Source of the DNA: Bacteroidales bacterium | GTDB taxonomy: Bacteria > Bacteroidota > Bacteroidia > Bacteroidales > Muribaculaceae | Reading direction: 5' to 3' | DNA: 62,602 bases | Assembly (NCBI GenBank): GCA_910575615.1 | Contig: CAJTEX010000017.1 | Location: forward strand, 1-62,602 | Shown: one piece after another, positions 16,232 through 25,396 of the stretch | Layout: each line of letters opens with the position of its first letter | How positions within the stretch are numbered: position 1 is the stretch's first letter | The notes under the pieces: model-generated | Told to the model about the DNA's origin: nothing | Seen by the model: the letters and a program-made list of their open reading frames with translations, nothing else | The model's database searches: none | Made by a program: the position numbers and the translations under genes

Positions 16232-17395
16232 ATGTATTTCGCTTTAGACAACATATTGCCTGTGGTATGGATCTGCCTCGGTGTGGCCCTGACAGCCATG
16301 ATTTATCTGCTTGCCGCATACCGGCGTTTCACCCGCCTGCGCCCCCCCGAGGAGGCCCCGCTTCCCGACGACGACCGCCTGCCCGGGGTCTCGGTGGTGG
16401 TCTACGCCCGCGACAATGCCTCGGAGCTGCGCGAGACCCTTCCGGAGATACTCGCCCAGGAATATCCCGGGGAGAAGATGGAGGTGATAGTGGTCAATGA
16501 CGGCTCGGTCGACGAGGTGACCGATGTGGTAAACCATCTCGGGCAGAGCCACTCCAACCTCTACATCACATTCGTCCCCGACGAGGCCCACAACCTCAGC
16601 CGCAAGAAGCTGGCCGTCTCGCTCGGCATCAAGGCCGCCAGGAAAGAGGTGGTGGTTATGACCACTGCCGAGTGCCGCCCCGCCTCCCGGCAGTGGCTGC
16701 GCCACATGGCCGCGCCGTTTCCCGGCTCCGAGGTGGTCCTCGGATGGGCGGCCATCGACAACCTCCACGGCCCCATGCTCAGGTTCGACGAAGCGGCCCG
16801 AGGCACAACCTGGCTCTCGGCGGCCCTCAACGGCCATCCCTACCGTGGCATCGGCTTCAACCTCGCCTACCGCCGCGCCACATTCTTCGAGGCCAAGGGG
16901 TTCTCGCGCTCGCTCAACCTCCACAACGGCGACGACGACATTTTTATCCACCAGATCGCAAACCGCGACAACACTTCGGTTGTTTTATCTCCTGACGCAT
17001 TGATGTCGGTCAGCTTCCAGAAGCCCAAGGCCGCCTACCACGACCTGCGCCTGCGCCATTGCTTCACCCAGAGACGGCTCCCCAAAGGGGCACGCCGCAT
17101 GATGGGAAGCGGCACCCTGGCGATGTGGCTCTGGCTGGCCTCGGTCGCCACAGGGGTTGTCTTCTCGCTGCCCAACTGGTTTCCCTCCTGTCTGTTCGCC
17201 GCCACGATTCCGGCCCTGTGGATTCCGCTGACCGTAAACTGGCTTCGCACCGGACGCACCCTGGGCATCTCCCTCTCCCCCGCCCTGCTCTGGTGGGAAA
17301 TGCTTTGGCGATGGCTCCCCGACCTGCGTTGCCGCATCGCATGCGGCTCAAGCAACCGCCGAAATTTCACCTGGCACACCAAAAAGATAAAATGA
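16232..17395 (+). CDS. Membrane-bound family 2 glycosyltransferase
   Basis: A 387-residue inner-membrane protein with one N-terminal transmembrane helix (residues 5-28), a cytosolic GT-A domain (about 48-290) and two or three C-terminal helices (about 288-335 and 350-370). The GT2 core is visible in GVSVVVYARDNASELRETLP and VIVVNDGSVDEV. Where most GT2 enzymes have a metal-binding D-x-D, this one reads MTTAECRPAS, so the donor site is altered; the later GDDDIFIHQI segment is kept. The stop overlaps the start of the next gene (ATGA), so the two are coupled. The sugar and acceptor are unknown; its position suggests cell-wall or envelope glycan work. Confidence 0.85.
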   Translation: MYFALDNILPVVWICLGVALTAMIYLLAAYRRFTRLRPPEEAPLPDDDRLPGVSVVVYARDNASELRETLPEILAQEYPGEKMEVIVVNDGSVDEVTDVVNHLGQSHSNLYITFVPDEAHNLSRKKLAVSLGIKAARKEVVVMTTAECRPASRQWLRHMAAPFPGSEVVLGWAAIDNLHGPMLRFDEAARGTTWLSAALNGHPYRGIGFNLAYRRATFFEAKGFSRSLNLHNGDDDIFIHQIANRDNTSVVLSPDALMSVSFQKPKAAYHDLRLRHCFTQRRLPKGARRMMGSGTLAMWLWLASVATGVVFSLPNWFPSCLFAATIPALWIPLTVNWLRTGRTLGISLSPALLWWEMLWRWLPDLRCRIACGSSNRRNFTWHTKKIK

Positions 17396-20300
17396 CCTCA
17401 GCTTTGCAAAGATACCTCCGACTTGCCGCCTGCCTGCTTCTTACCGGTCTGCTGCTGGCATCCGGCGGCGACGACCTCTACGCCAGCTCCAGAAAGAAAA
17501 AGACCACCCGCAAGACAACCACCACTCGAAAACGCAAATCACGCAAAAGCCGCAAATCACGCAAGTCGACCGCCCCGGCCCTCCCGGTGGTGGTACTCGG
17601 CTCGACAGGCCCCATCGACGCGCCTGAGCCGTTTGTGACGCTCCCGCAGGTCAAGGATGCTCCCGACGGCCTTGACGGCCGCACGATCGCCCTATGGCCC
17701 AGCCACGGTAAGTATTACGCAGGCTCCTGGGTCTGGCAGCGGCCACGCCTGTTCGGCACGGTCGAAGACCTGCTGTCGCGCGCGTTTGTCGACCCCTATG
17801 TGGTCCCGATGCTGGAAAACGCCGGGGCATATGTCATGATGCCACGCGAAAGGGATTTCTCCCACCGCGCGCTCATAATCGATCATGACTGGAGCAACGG
17901 CGACGGACGCTTCGCCACCATCTCCGGCCGCCACCAATGGGAGGCATTGCCTGACAGCACCGGTTTCGGCCATCGCGGCGATTACCTCCTCGAGGGGGAC
18001 AACCCGTTCCTCATGGGGTCTTCGGGGGCAGTGAAGACGGTCGAGCCTGAGGATTCAGCCGACATGTCGGTTGCCCAATGGTATGGCACCGCGCCAGAAG
18101 AGGGGGACCGCGCGGTGTATGTCTCCTACAAGTCATTCCCCAACAGCGCCACCGACGCTGTCTATACCGTCAACCATCTCGGCGGCGCGTCGAAGGTGAC
18201 CGTCAACCAGCGCATGGGGGGCGGCACATGGGTATATATCGGCACATATCCTTTCTCCTCCCAGCCCGGCAGCCAGCCTCTTGTCACCCTCTCCAACGTC
18301 TCGGCCGACGAAGACGCGGTCGTCTCGGCCGACGCTGTGAAAATCGGAGGCGGCATGGGACAGGTGGCCCGCCAGAAAGGCTCCGGCTCACCCCGCGTGT
18401 CGGGATATCCGGCATTCCTCGAGGGAGCGAGATATTATCTCCAGGGTGCTGGATTCCCCGAGGAGGTCTACAGCCCCAACAAGGGGGAAAACGACTATAT
18501 GGACGACTATATGTCGCGTGCCCTGTGGGTCAACTGGCTCACCGGAGGGTCTGAAATGCTGCCCGACTCGCTGGGCCTCAAAGTGCCTGTCGACATGGTG
18601 CTGGCTTTGCACACCGACGCCGGAGTCAAGACCGACTCGACCACTGTCGGCACCCTCGGGCTATACTCGACCGACGGGGGAAACCCGCTGGGCAACGGCA
18701 CATCCAGGTATGCCAACCGCGACTTGACCTCGGCCGTCACCTCGCAGGTGATCAACGATATCCGCCGGCTCTACGACCCGGCTTGGACCTCGCGCGGCAA
18801 CCGCGACCGACGGTATTACGAAGTCAGGGAGACGAAAGTGCCCGCCATGATCATGGAATTGCTCTCCCACCAGAACTTCGAGGACATGAAGCATGCCCTC
18901 GACCCCGAATTCCGGTTTCTGGTCGGACGCGCCGTCTACAAAGGCATCCTCCGGTTCCTGGCCGAACGTTACAACCAGCCATACACCGTGCAGCCACTGC
19001 CTGTGGAGGCGTTTGCCATCCACGCCGACGGCGACGGGTATTACACCCTGACATGGCGCCCGGTCGACGACCCCATCGAACCTTCGGCGAAGCCCGCCTG
19101 CTATGTGATATACGAGGCCACCCCCGACCGCCATTACCATCCTGTTGCCAAAACCGACATCCCATCCTGGACAACACGCGTGGATGACGACAAAATCCAC
19201 GCCTACTATGTCGTGGCGGCCAACGACGGCGGTGTCTCTTTCCCCTCCGAGGTGCTGGCCCTGTATGACAACGGCCACCGCATGCCGTCGGTGGAGATTG
19301 TCAACGGCTACACCCGCGTGTCGGCCCCGCAATGGACCGACGGCGAGGATTACGCCGGATTTGATTTCGAGGAGAACTACGGTGTGCCCGATGGCCGCGA
19401 CGTCCATTTCATAGGCGCGCAATATGACTTCGACCCGCAGTCGGTACTGTCAGGTTCCAACCTCGGATTCGGGGCGTCGGCAGACACCGAGGCCACCCGT
19501 GAACGCCGGGGCAACTCACATGACTACACCATCATCCACGGCGAGGCCTTGAAAAAGGCAGGCCGGGGCTTCGTCTCCTCCTCCCTGAAAGCCTTCGAGG
19601 AGGGGAAATCCACCCACAAGGCTGTCGACCTCATCCTGGGGCTGCAGAAGACCACCCGCAAGGCCGGTTCGCGCGGCCGCTATTTCCAGACATTCCCCAA
19701 AGCCCTGCGCGACCGCCTGGAGAGATACCTCCATGACGGAGGCAAGCTGCTTGTCTCCGGTTCTTACCTCGCGTCGGAAATCATTGAGGCTGACTCTCTC
19801 ACCCGCGACTCGATGATGACATTCGCCGTCAACACCCTTGGCTACCTCCCGTTCACTGAGGGGGTCAATGATTCCATACCCAAGACTCCGGTGGCCACCC
19901 GCTCGATGGAAATAAAGGGGAGTGAAATCATGCCGGGCATGCCTGTGATACGCACATCCTCCCTTGCCTCTTTCCGCAACGGCAACTGGGCCGGGGCCGG
20001 GAATCCACAGGCCATCATCCCGGCCGACAAGCAGGGGCTGGTGATTGCCCGCTATGCCGACACGGGCTATCCCGCCGCAATAGCCGTGGATAACGGCGAC
20101 AAGGCGGGGCGCGCCGTCATCGCCTCATTCCCGATAGAGGCAATGGAGAATGAGGCGGCGCGCGAGGGATTCGTGGGCAGCGCGGTCAGCTACCTCATCG
20201 GGCCGGAGGCTCCGGCACCAGCCGCTGTCAAGCCCACCACTGCCCCCGTTTCCGACCTGAAAGAGAAACAGGGGAAAACCGACAAAAACAAGAAGAAAAA

Positions 20301-20448
20301 AAAGAAGAAAGAAGATAAAAAAGCCTCCAAAAATAAAAAAAAGCAGCAGCAGGCAGCCTCGGAGGTGAAGGACGGCAAATCGCCGGTGCCGAAGCCTGCC
20401 AGACGCGACCCGGACACACCCCGCGCAGTGCCTCACCGCAGGAAATAA
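17392..20448 (+). CDS. Exported N-acetylmuramoyl-L-alanine amidase-like protein with inserted golvesin-like domain
   Basis: A 1018-residue protein with a signal peptide (LAACLLLTGLLLASGG). I see an Amidase_3-type zinc fold split in two: the first half has ALWPSHGKYY (His about 104) and TVEDLL (Glu about 124), the second MVLALHTDAG (His about 406) and MIMELLSHQNFEDM (Glu about 489). Between them, about 225-320, is a golvesin-C-like beta domain (AVYTVNHLGGASKVTVNQ). A fibronectin-like domain (about 545-625), a Rossmann-like part and a Lys-rich tail (about 950-1000) follow. Related Bacteroidota proteins are often labelled xanthan lyase, which the active site does not support. Expected role: removing stem peptides from glycan in the periplasm. 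The start at 17392 overlaps the previous stop. Confidence 0.75.
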   Translation: MTSALQRYLRLAACLLLTGLLLASGGDDLYASSRKKKTTRKTTTTRKRKSRKSRKSRKSTAPALPVVVLGSTGPIDAPEPFVTLPQVKDAPDGLDGRTIALWPSHGKYYAGSWVWQRPRLFGTVEDLLSRAFVDPYVVPMLENAGAYVMMPRERDFSHRALIIDHDWSNGDGRFATISGRHQWEALPDSTGFGHRGDYLLEGDNPFLMGSSGAVKTVEPEDSADMSVAQWYGTAPEEGDRAVYVSYKSFPNSATDAVYTVNHLGGASKVTVNQRMGGGTWVYIGTYPFSSQPGSQPLVTLSNVSADEDAVVSADAVKIGGGMGQVARQKGSGSPRVSGYPAFLEGARYYLQGAGFPEEVYSPNKGENDYMDDYMSRALWVNWLTGGSEMLPDSLGLKVPVDMVLALHTDAGVKTDSTTVGTLGLYSTDGGNPLGNGTSRYANRDLTSAVTSQVINDIRRLYDPAWTSRGNRDRRYYEVRETKVPAMIMELLSHQNFEDMKHALDPEFRFLVGRAVYKGILRFLAERYNQPYTVQPLPVEAFAIHADGDGYYTLTWRPVDDPIEPSAKPACYVIYEATPDRHYHPVAKTDIPSWTTRVDDDKIHAYYVVAANDGGVSFPSEVLALYDNGHRMPSVEIVNGYTRVSAPQWTDGEDYAGFDFEENYGVPDGRDVHFIGAQYDFDPQSVLSGSNLGFGASADTEATRERRGNSHDYTIIHGEALKKAGRGFVSSSLKAFEEGKSTHKAVDLILGLQKTTRKAGSRGRYFQTFPKALRDRLERYLHDGGKLLVSGSYLASEIIEADSLTRDSMMTFAVNTLGYLPFTEGVNDSIPKTPVATRSMEIKGSEIMPGMPVIRTSSLASFRNGNWAGAGNPQAIIPADKQGLVIARYADTGYPAAIAVDNGDKAGRAVIASFPIEAMENEAAREGFVGSAVSYLIGPEAPAPAAVKPTTAPVSDLKEKQGKTDKNKKKKKKKEDKKASKNKKKQQQAASEVKDGKSPVPKPARRDPDTPRAVPHRRK

Positions 20449-20490
20449 CCATCACTCTCTTTCTCCCCCAATCATAAACCCACGAAAGCC

Positions 20491-22797
20491 ATGGAAAAAA
20501 TCTCTCACAAGACAATATCCGTATCTCCCACCATATCCACCCCGCGACTGATAAGCCAGCTGAAAGCGGCCTCCAAGGAGGGGGTGAAATACATTTTCAT
20601 CCGACTCGACGGATATGACATTGACCTGTCCGTTGAGAGCCAGAGGAGAATGCTGCAGGTGGCCCGCGACACAGACGCGGCGCTTCTTTACAGCGACTAC
20701 CGCGTTCTCGACCAGGACGGCAAGTTGACACCCCATCCGCTCGCGCCATACCAGGAGGGGTCGGTCAGGGATGATTTCGACTTCGGCCCCATAATTCTCG
20801 TGAATGTGGAGGATACCGCGCCGCGCCATGGATGGGCATACGACAGCCCCGCCCCGTCAGACCACAGCGGCCTTTACGCGCTCAGGCTTTTCCTTGCCGG
20901 CACACGCGGGACTGAACACATCCACCACCTGCCGGAGTACCTGTATGTCAGCTCTGAGAGTGACCTGCGCGCATCGGGGGAGAAGCAGTTTGACTATGTC
21001 AACCCACACAACGCCTCGGTGCAGAAAGAGCGCGAACAGGTCTTCACACGCTATCTGACCCGGACAATGGCCATACTGCCCCCGGCTGAAAAGGGCATCG
21101 ACCTCGCCGAAGGGGATTTCCCGGTGGAGGCCTCGGTCATCATTCCGGTGCGCGACCGCGCCCGTACCGTGGCCGACGCAATCGCCTCGGCGCTGTCGCA
21201 GGAGGCCGGGTTCAGCTTCAATGTGATTGTCGTGGACAACCACTCCTCTGACGGCACCACCGACATCGTGGCCGGCATCGCCGCCTCAGACCAGAGGGTG
21301 GCGCATATAATCCCCTCACGCTACGACCTCGGAATCGGCGGTTGCTGGGACCTGGCCGTGCGCGACCCGCGCTGCGGGCGTTTTGCCATACAGCTCGACA
21401 GCGATGACAAATACAAGGATGCCACCACCCTTGATAAAATCGTCAGCTGCTTCCACCAGGAGAGATGCGCCATGGTGATTGGCTCTTACGAGCTCACCGA
21501 CTTCGACGGCAATCCGATACCGCCGGGGCTTATCGACCACAAGGAGTGGACTCCTGACAACGGCCACAACAACGCCCTGCGCATCAACGGGCTGGGTGCC
21601 CCCCGGGCATTCCACACGCCGGTTCTGAGGAGCATCGGGGTGCCGAATGTCAGCTACGGCGAAGACTACGCCCTGGGGCTGCGCATCTCGCGCGAATACC
21701 GGATAGGCCGCATCTACGAGTCGCTGTATCTCTGCCGCCGTTGGCAGGGCAACTCCGACGCCAACCTCAGCCAGGAACGGGTCAATGCCAACAACATCTA
21801 CAAAGACTGGCTGCGCACCGTCGAACTTGCCGCCCGTCGCCGGGTCTACCTTGAAGTCTCGGCGCGATACCGCGAGCGGATTCTCGACATCACCCGGAGG
21901 CTTGAACAGTTCCACGACTCGCAACTCGCCGCCTGGCCTCTGGCTGAAAAGAATTTCGCCGGACTGGAGCAGGTGGAGACACGCGATTTCCTCATCGAGG
22001 AGAAGGATATGAAGGCCACGTTCAATCCCTGCCGGGCCATCTCGTCGGGGGCCAGGACAGATGCCGCCTCTGTGGCCGCCCGCCCCTGCTTCCTCTGCGC
22101 GGGAAACAGGCCGGAATGCCAGCAGGCCCTCCCGATACTGCCGGGATATTCCCTGCTTGTCAACCCCTACCCCCTTTTCAGCCATCATTTCACCATCGCC
22201 TCAGACACGCACCAGCCCCAGCGGCTCAATGTCAGTGAGCCTGATGGGTCGAGCCGTTACTCCACAATGTTTGACCTCTGCCTGAAGATGCCCGACTGGC
22301 TGGTCTTCTACAACGGCCCGAAGTGCGGGGCCTCCGCCCCCGACCATCTGCATTTCCAGGCGATACACTGCCTGGATGACGCAGAGCTTACCGACACCGA
22401 CAACTGGTATGACCTCCCCTATGAGAAACATATCTTCTTCGCCCCTGACAAGGAGCAGCTCGACCGCCGGATGGAGGAGATAATGACCGAACTCGCCAGT
22501 CTGCCTGAGAACCTCGGCGAGGATGAGCCACGGGTGAACGTGTTCATGAAAAACCATGTCAACGATGATGGTTACTACACCCCCGAGACCTCGGGAGTGG
22601 AGGTGATGGTGGTGCCCAGGCGCGCCCACCGCCCGGCTTGCTACGGCACGGGAGATGGACAGCTTATGATTTCCCCCGGGGCGATAGACATCCTCGGCTC
22701 CATCGTAGTTGCCCGGGAGGAGGATTTCAGGCGGCTCGACGGGGAGACTCTGGAAAAGATTCTGCACGAAACCACATATTTCCTTGACGGAAAATGA
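20491..22797 (+). CDS. Family 2 glycosyltransferase fused to a HIT-like DUF4922 domain
   Basis: A 768-residue cytosolic fusion. Residues 1-200 resemble part of a GT-A domain ([14 protein letters not shown]). Residues 208-430 are a complete GT2 ([44 protein letters not shown] as the metal site, [14 protein letters not shown]). From about 500 the chain becomes a DUF4922 domain of the HIT/GalT type: [13 protein letters not shown] and [16 protein letters not shown], whose HxHxQ fits nucleotidyl transfer or nucleotide-sugar phosphorolysis. A fusion of a sugar transferase with such an enzyme suggests that it makes or breaks a nucleotide sugar and uses it. The substrate is unknown. The stop overlaps the next start (ATGA), so synthesis is coupled to the SpoIID-like protein. 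Confidence 0.85.
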   Translation: MEKISHKTISVSPTISTPRLISQLKAASKEGVKYIFIRLDGYDIDLSVESQRRMLQVARDTDAALLYSDYRVLDQDGKLTPHPLAPYQEGSVRDDFDFGPIILVNVEDTAPRHGWAYDSPAPSDHSGLYALRLFLAGTRGTEHIHHLPEYLYVSSESDLRASGEKQFDYVNPHNASVQKEREQVFTRYLTRTMAILPPAEKGIDLAEGDFPVEASVIIPVRDRARTVADAIASALSQEAGFSFNVIVVDNHSSDGTTDIVAGIAASDQRVAHIIPSRYDLGIGGCWDLAVRDPRCGRFAIQLDSDDKYKDATTLDKIVSCFHQERCAMVIGSYELTDFDGNPIPPGLIDHKEWTPDNGHNNALRINGLGAPRAFHTPVLRSIGVPNVSYGEDYALGLRISREYRIGRIYESLYLCRRWQGNSDANLSQERVNANNIYKDWLRTVELAARRRVYLEVSARYRERILDITRRLEQFHDSQLAAWPLAEKNFAGLEQVETRDFLIEEKDMKATFNPCRAISSGARTDAASVAARPCFLCAGNRPECQQALPILPGYSLLVNPYPLFSHHFTIASDTHQPQRLNVSEPDGSSRYSTMFDLCLKMPDWLVFYNGPKCGASAPDHLHFQAIHCLDDAELTDTDNWYDLPYEKHIFFAPDKEQLDRRMEEIMTELASLPENLGEDEPRVNVFMKNHVNDDGYYTPETSGVEVMVVPRRAHRPACYGTGDGQLMISPGAIDILGSIVVAREEDFRRLDGETLEKILHETTYFLDGK

Positions 22798-24053
22798 CCG
22801 CGTATACAACAACCAGGCAACCGCTCCCCGACCGCGAGCCTGTAATCCAGGCGGGCATCCTCGGGGCTGTAGGCACGCGGCATATGCTCCACGGGCCGTT
22901 CGGGCGCGCGGAGCAACCCGACGGCAGCCTGCTGCTCACCCCTCTCTCCGCCGACGCCTCTTTCACCATCCCGGAGGTGAGGATAGGCATCGGATTCCAT
23001 TGGGAGCGCATCGAGCCTCAACGTTTCCACGGGGCTTTGCGCATCCATCCAGACGGCCTGATGGTGAATGAGGTCGCCCTGGAGGAGTACCTCCTCAGCG
23101 TGGTCTCATCCGAGATGAAGGCCACCGCCCCTGTCGAGTTTCTGAAAGCCCACGCCATTGTCTCACGCTCATGGCTCATTGCCATGCTTGAAAAGGGGCG
23201 GATGGGAAACGGCGAGACATCACATAGCGCGCATACCCGCATCTCATTCGACGAAGAACAGGACTGCCGGGAAATCACCAGATGGTATGACCGCGAGGCC
23301 CACACACGGTTTGATGTCTGCACCGATGACCACTGCCAGCGATACCAGGGTATCTCAAGGGCCGCGTCTCCGGCGGTGGAGCAGGCCGTCAGGGAAACCC
23401 GCGGCGTAGTGCTGGCCTACGACGGAAAGGTATGTGACGCGCGTTTCTCGAAATGCTGCGGCGGAGCCACAGAGGAGTATTCATCAGCCTGGGAGGACGC
23501 GGATGTGCCATACCTGCGCAGCGTGTCAGACACCGACGTGGAGGGGTATTGTTTTTGCGCCACCGATGATGCCGGGTTGCTGGCCTCAATCCTCAACGGC
23601 TATGACCTCGACTCACCCGGATTCCACCGTTGGGAGGAGTCGCTGACACAGGATGACGCGGCCACGCTAATAGCCGGGAAAACCGGGATAGATGTGGGAG
23701 CGGTCGTAAGCCTACGCCCCCTGTCGCGCGGAAAGTCGGGACGTGTCACCCGCCTGCTGGTCAAAGGCACAAAAGACTCGCTGATTATCGGCAAGGAACT
23801 TGAAATACGCCGTGTGTTGTCGCCGTCCCACCTCAAGTCATCGGCTTTCGAGGTCATAGCCCTCGGAAAAGACAGCCGACCCGCGAAAGACGGCCAGGTC
23901 CCTGAGAGATTCATATTCTCGGGCCGGGGCTGGGGCCATGGTGTCGGGATGTGTCAGATCGGGGCAGCCGCGATGGCCGCGCGGGGTGCCGGCCACAAAT
24001 CAATTCTCAATCATTATTTCACAGATGCAGAACTCATCACTCTCTACCGCTGA
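22794..24053 (+). CDS. SpoIID/LytB-domain protein without an export signal
   Basis: A 419-residue member of the SpoIID family, whose founding member is a lytic transglycosylase that cuts peptide-free glycan. The catalytic region [29 protein letters not shown] includes the key Glu in SSEM (about residue 104). [20 protein letters not shown] and the C-terminal [19 protein letters not shown] are the other family signatures. The N-terminus ([16 protein letters not shown]) has no signal peptide or membrane helix, and no upstream in-frame extension is possible because the start overlaps the previous stop. It therefore looks cytosolic, odd for this family, and would act on imported fragments. It overlaps the next gene by 29 bases. 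Confidence 0.88.
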   Translation: MTAYTTTRQPLPDREPVIQAGILGAVGTRHMLHGPFGRAEQPDGSLLLTPLSADASFTIPEVRIGIGFHWERIEPQRFHGALRIHPDGLMVNEVALEEYLLSVVSSEMKATAPVEFLKAHAIVSRSWLIAMLEKGRMGNGETSHSAHTRISFDEEQDCREITRWYDREAHTRFDVCTDDHCQRYQGISRAASPAVEQAVRETRGVVLAYDGKVCDARFSKCCGGATEEYSSAWEDADVPYLRSVSDTDVEGYCFCATDDAGLLASILNGYDLDSPGFHRWEESLTQDDAATLIAGKTGIDVGAVVSLRPLSRGKSGRVTRLLVKGTKDSLIIGKELEIRRVLSPSHLKSSAFEVIALGKDSRPAKDGQVPERFIFSGRGWGHGVGMCQIGAAAMAARGAGHKSILNHYFTDAELITLYR

Positions 24054-25335
24054 CCGCGTCAGCCGCCGCCAGTCACCCTGGTGGTGGGTGCCGACCCTCT
24101 ATTTCGCCGAGGGGTTGCCATACATGGCGGTGATGACCATATCGGCCATCATGTACAAATGTCTCGGGATAGACAACACCGCCCTGGCCTTTTACACCTC
24201 GTGGCTCTACCTGCCGTGGGTGATAAAACCTTTCTGGAGCCCCTTTGTCGACATCATCCGTACCAAACGGTGGTGGGTGGTGACGATGCAGACGGCCATC
24301 GCCGTCGGGCTTGCCCTCATCGCATTCACATTGCCGACATCGGGCTTCTTCCAGGCCACCCTGGCGGTGTTCTGGCTGGTGGCGTTCGCCTCGGCCACCC
24401 ATGACATCGCCGCCGACGGTTTCTATATGCTGGGACTTAGCGAGCATCAGCAATCAATGTTTGTCGGCATCCGCAGCCTGTTCTACCGTGTGTCGATGGT
24501 CGTCGGCCAGGGAGCGCTTGTCGTGCTGGCGGCCTGGGTCAACGAGCGATACACCACCCTCACAGGGGGATGGATTGCGATTTTCGCCATAATGTCGGTG
24601 TTTTTCTTCGCCGTCGCCATGTATCACTGGTTCATATTGCCGCGCCCGAAAGCCGACACAGACCGCGCCCCGCGCAGCGGAGCCGAGGTGCTGGCCGATT
24701 TCTGCGACACATTCGTTGACTTCTTCCGCAAGCCGGGAGTGGGCGTGGCCCTTCTCTTCATGCTGCTTTACCGTCTGCCCGAAGCCTTGATGGTGAAGAT
24801 GATTCCACCTTTTCTGCTTGACACCTCGGCCTCTGGGGGAATGGGGCTTGACGCCGACCAGGTAGGCATCGCCTACGGCACGGTGGGCGTAATCGGCCTG
24901 ATGCTCGGGGGCATCACAGGCGGACTGGCCGCGGCACGCGGCGGATTGAGGAAATGGCTCCACCCGATGGCCTGGAGCATGTCGCTCACCTGCCTGACTT
25001 TCGTTTACCTCGCGTGGTGGCAGCCCACGTCGCTGTGGGAGGTCTACGCCTGCGTGTTCATCGAGCAGTTTGGCTACGGATTCGGCTTCACGGCCTATAT
25101 GCTTTACCTGATTTACTTCTCGACAGGCCGCTACAAGACCGCCCATTACTCCATCTGCACCGGCTTCATGGCCCTCGGCATGATGATTCCCGGACTCGTC
25201 GCCGGGTGGCTGGCCGACCATCTCGGCTATCTGAATTTCTTCCTGTTGACAATCGCCTGCTGCGTCACCACCATCGGTGTCTGCCATCTCATCAAGGTTT
25301 CGCCTGAATTCGGGCGGAAAGAGAAAGACCGGTGA
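24025..25335 (+). CDS. ampG: AmpG-like muropeptide permease (MFS)
   Basis: A 436-residue major-facilitator protein with about 12 membrane segments. The start region SPWWWVPTLYFAEGLPYMAVMTISAIMYKCLGI and later FWLVAFASATHDIAADGFYM follow the AmpG pattern; AmpG imports anhydro-muropeptides or GlcNAc-anhydroMurNAc by proton symport. The ATG at 24025 is used ([12 protein letters not shown]), inside the end of the SpoIID-like gene; the upstream in-frame codons are Pro/Arg-rich and belong to the other reading frame. Context (amidase, NamZ-like enzyme, sugar kinase) supports an import role in wall salvage. Import of another sugar cannot be excluded. Confidence 0.85.
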   Translation: MQNSSLSTADRVSRRQSPWWWVPTLYFAEGLPYMAVMTISAIMYKCLGIDNTALAFYTSWLYLPWVIKPFWSPFVDIIRTKRWWVVTMQTAIAVGLALIAFTLPTSGFFQATLAVFWLVAFASATHDIAADGFYMLGLSEHQQSMFVGIRSLFYRVSMVVGQGALVVLAAWVNERYTTLTGGWIAIFAIMSVFFFAVAMYHWFILPRPKADTDRAPRSGAEVLADFCDTFVDFFRKPGVGVALLFMLLYRLPEALMVKMIPPFLLDTSASGGMGLDADQVGIAYGTVGVIGLMLGGITGGLAAARGGLRKWLHPMAWSMSLTCLTFVYLAWWQPTSLWEVYACVFIEQFGYGFGFTAYMLYLIYFSTGRYKTAHYSICTGFMALGMMIPGLVAGWLADHLGYLNFFLLTIACCVTTIGVCHLIKVSPEFGRKEKDR

Positions 25336-25396
25336 ACCGCCGACCGCCGGAGACACCGGCGTGGCTGTCAATCAAACCATACAAAATGACATTGAC

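Noticed and set aside
21316-22188. 290-codon minus-strand frame
   Set aside because: Antisense to the glycosyltransferase-HIT fusion, no domain, no promoter.
24454-25371. 305-codon minus-strand frame
   Set aside because: Antisense to the AmpG-like permease; His/Glu/Gly-rich translation typical of the complement of membrane protein codons.
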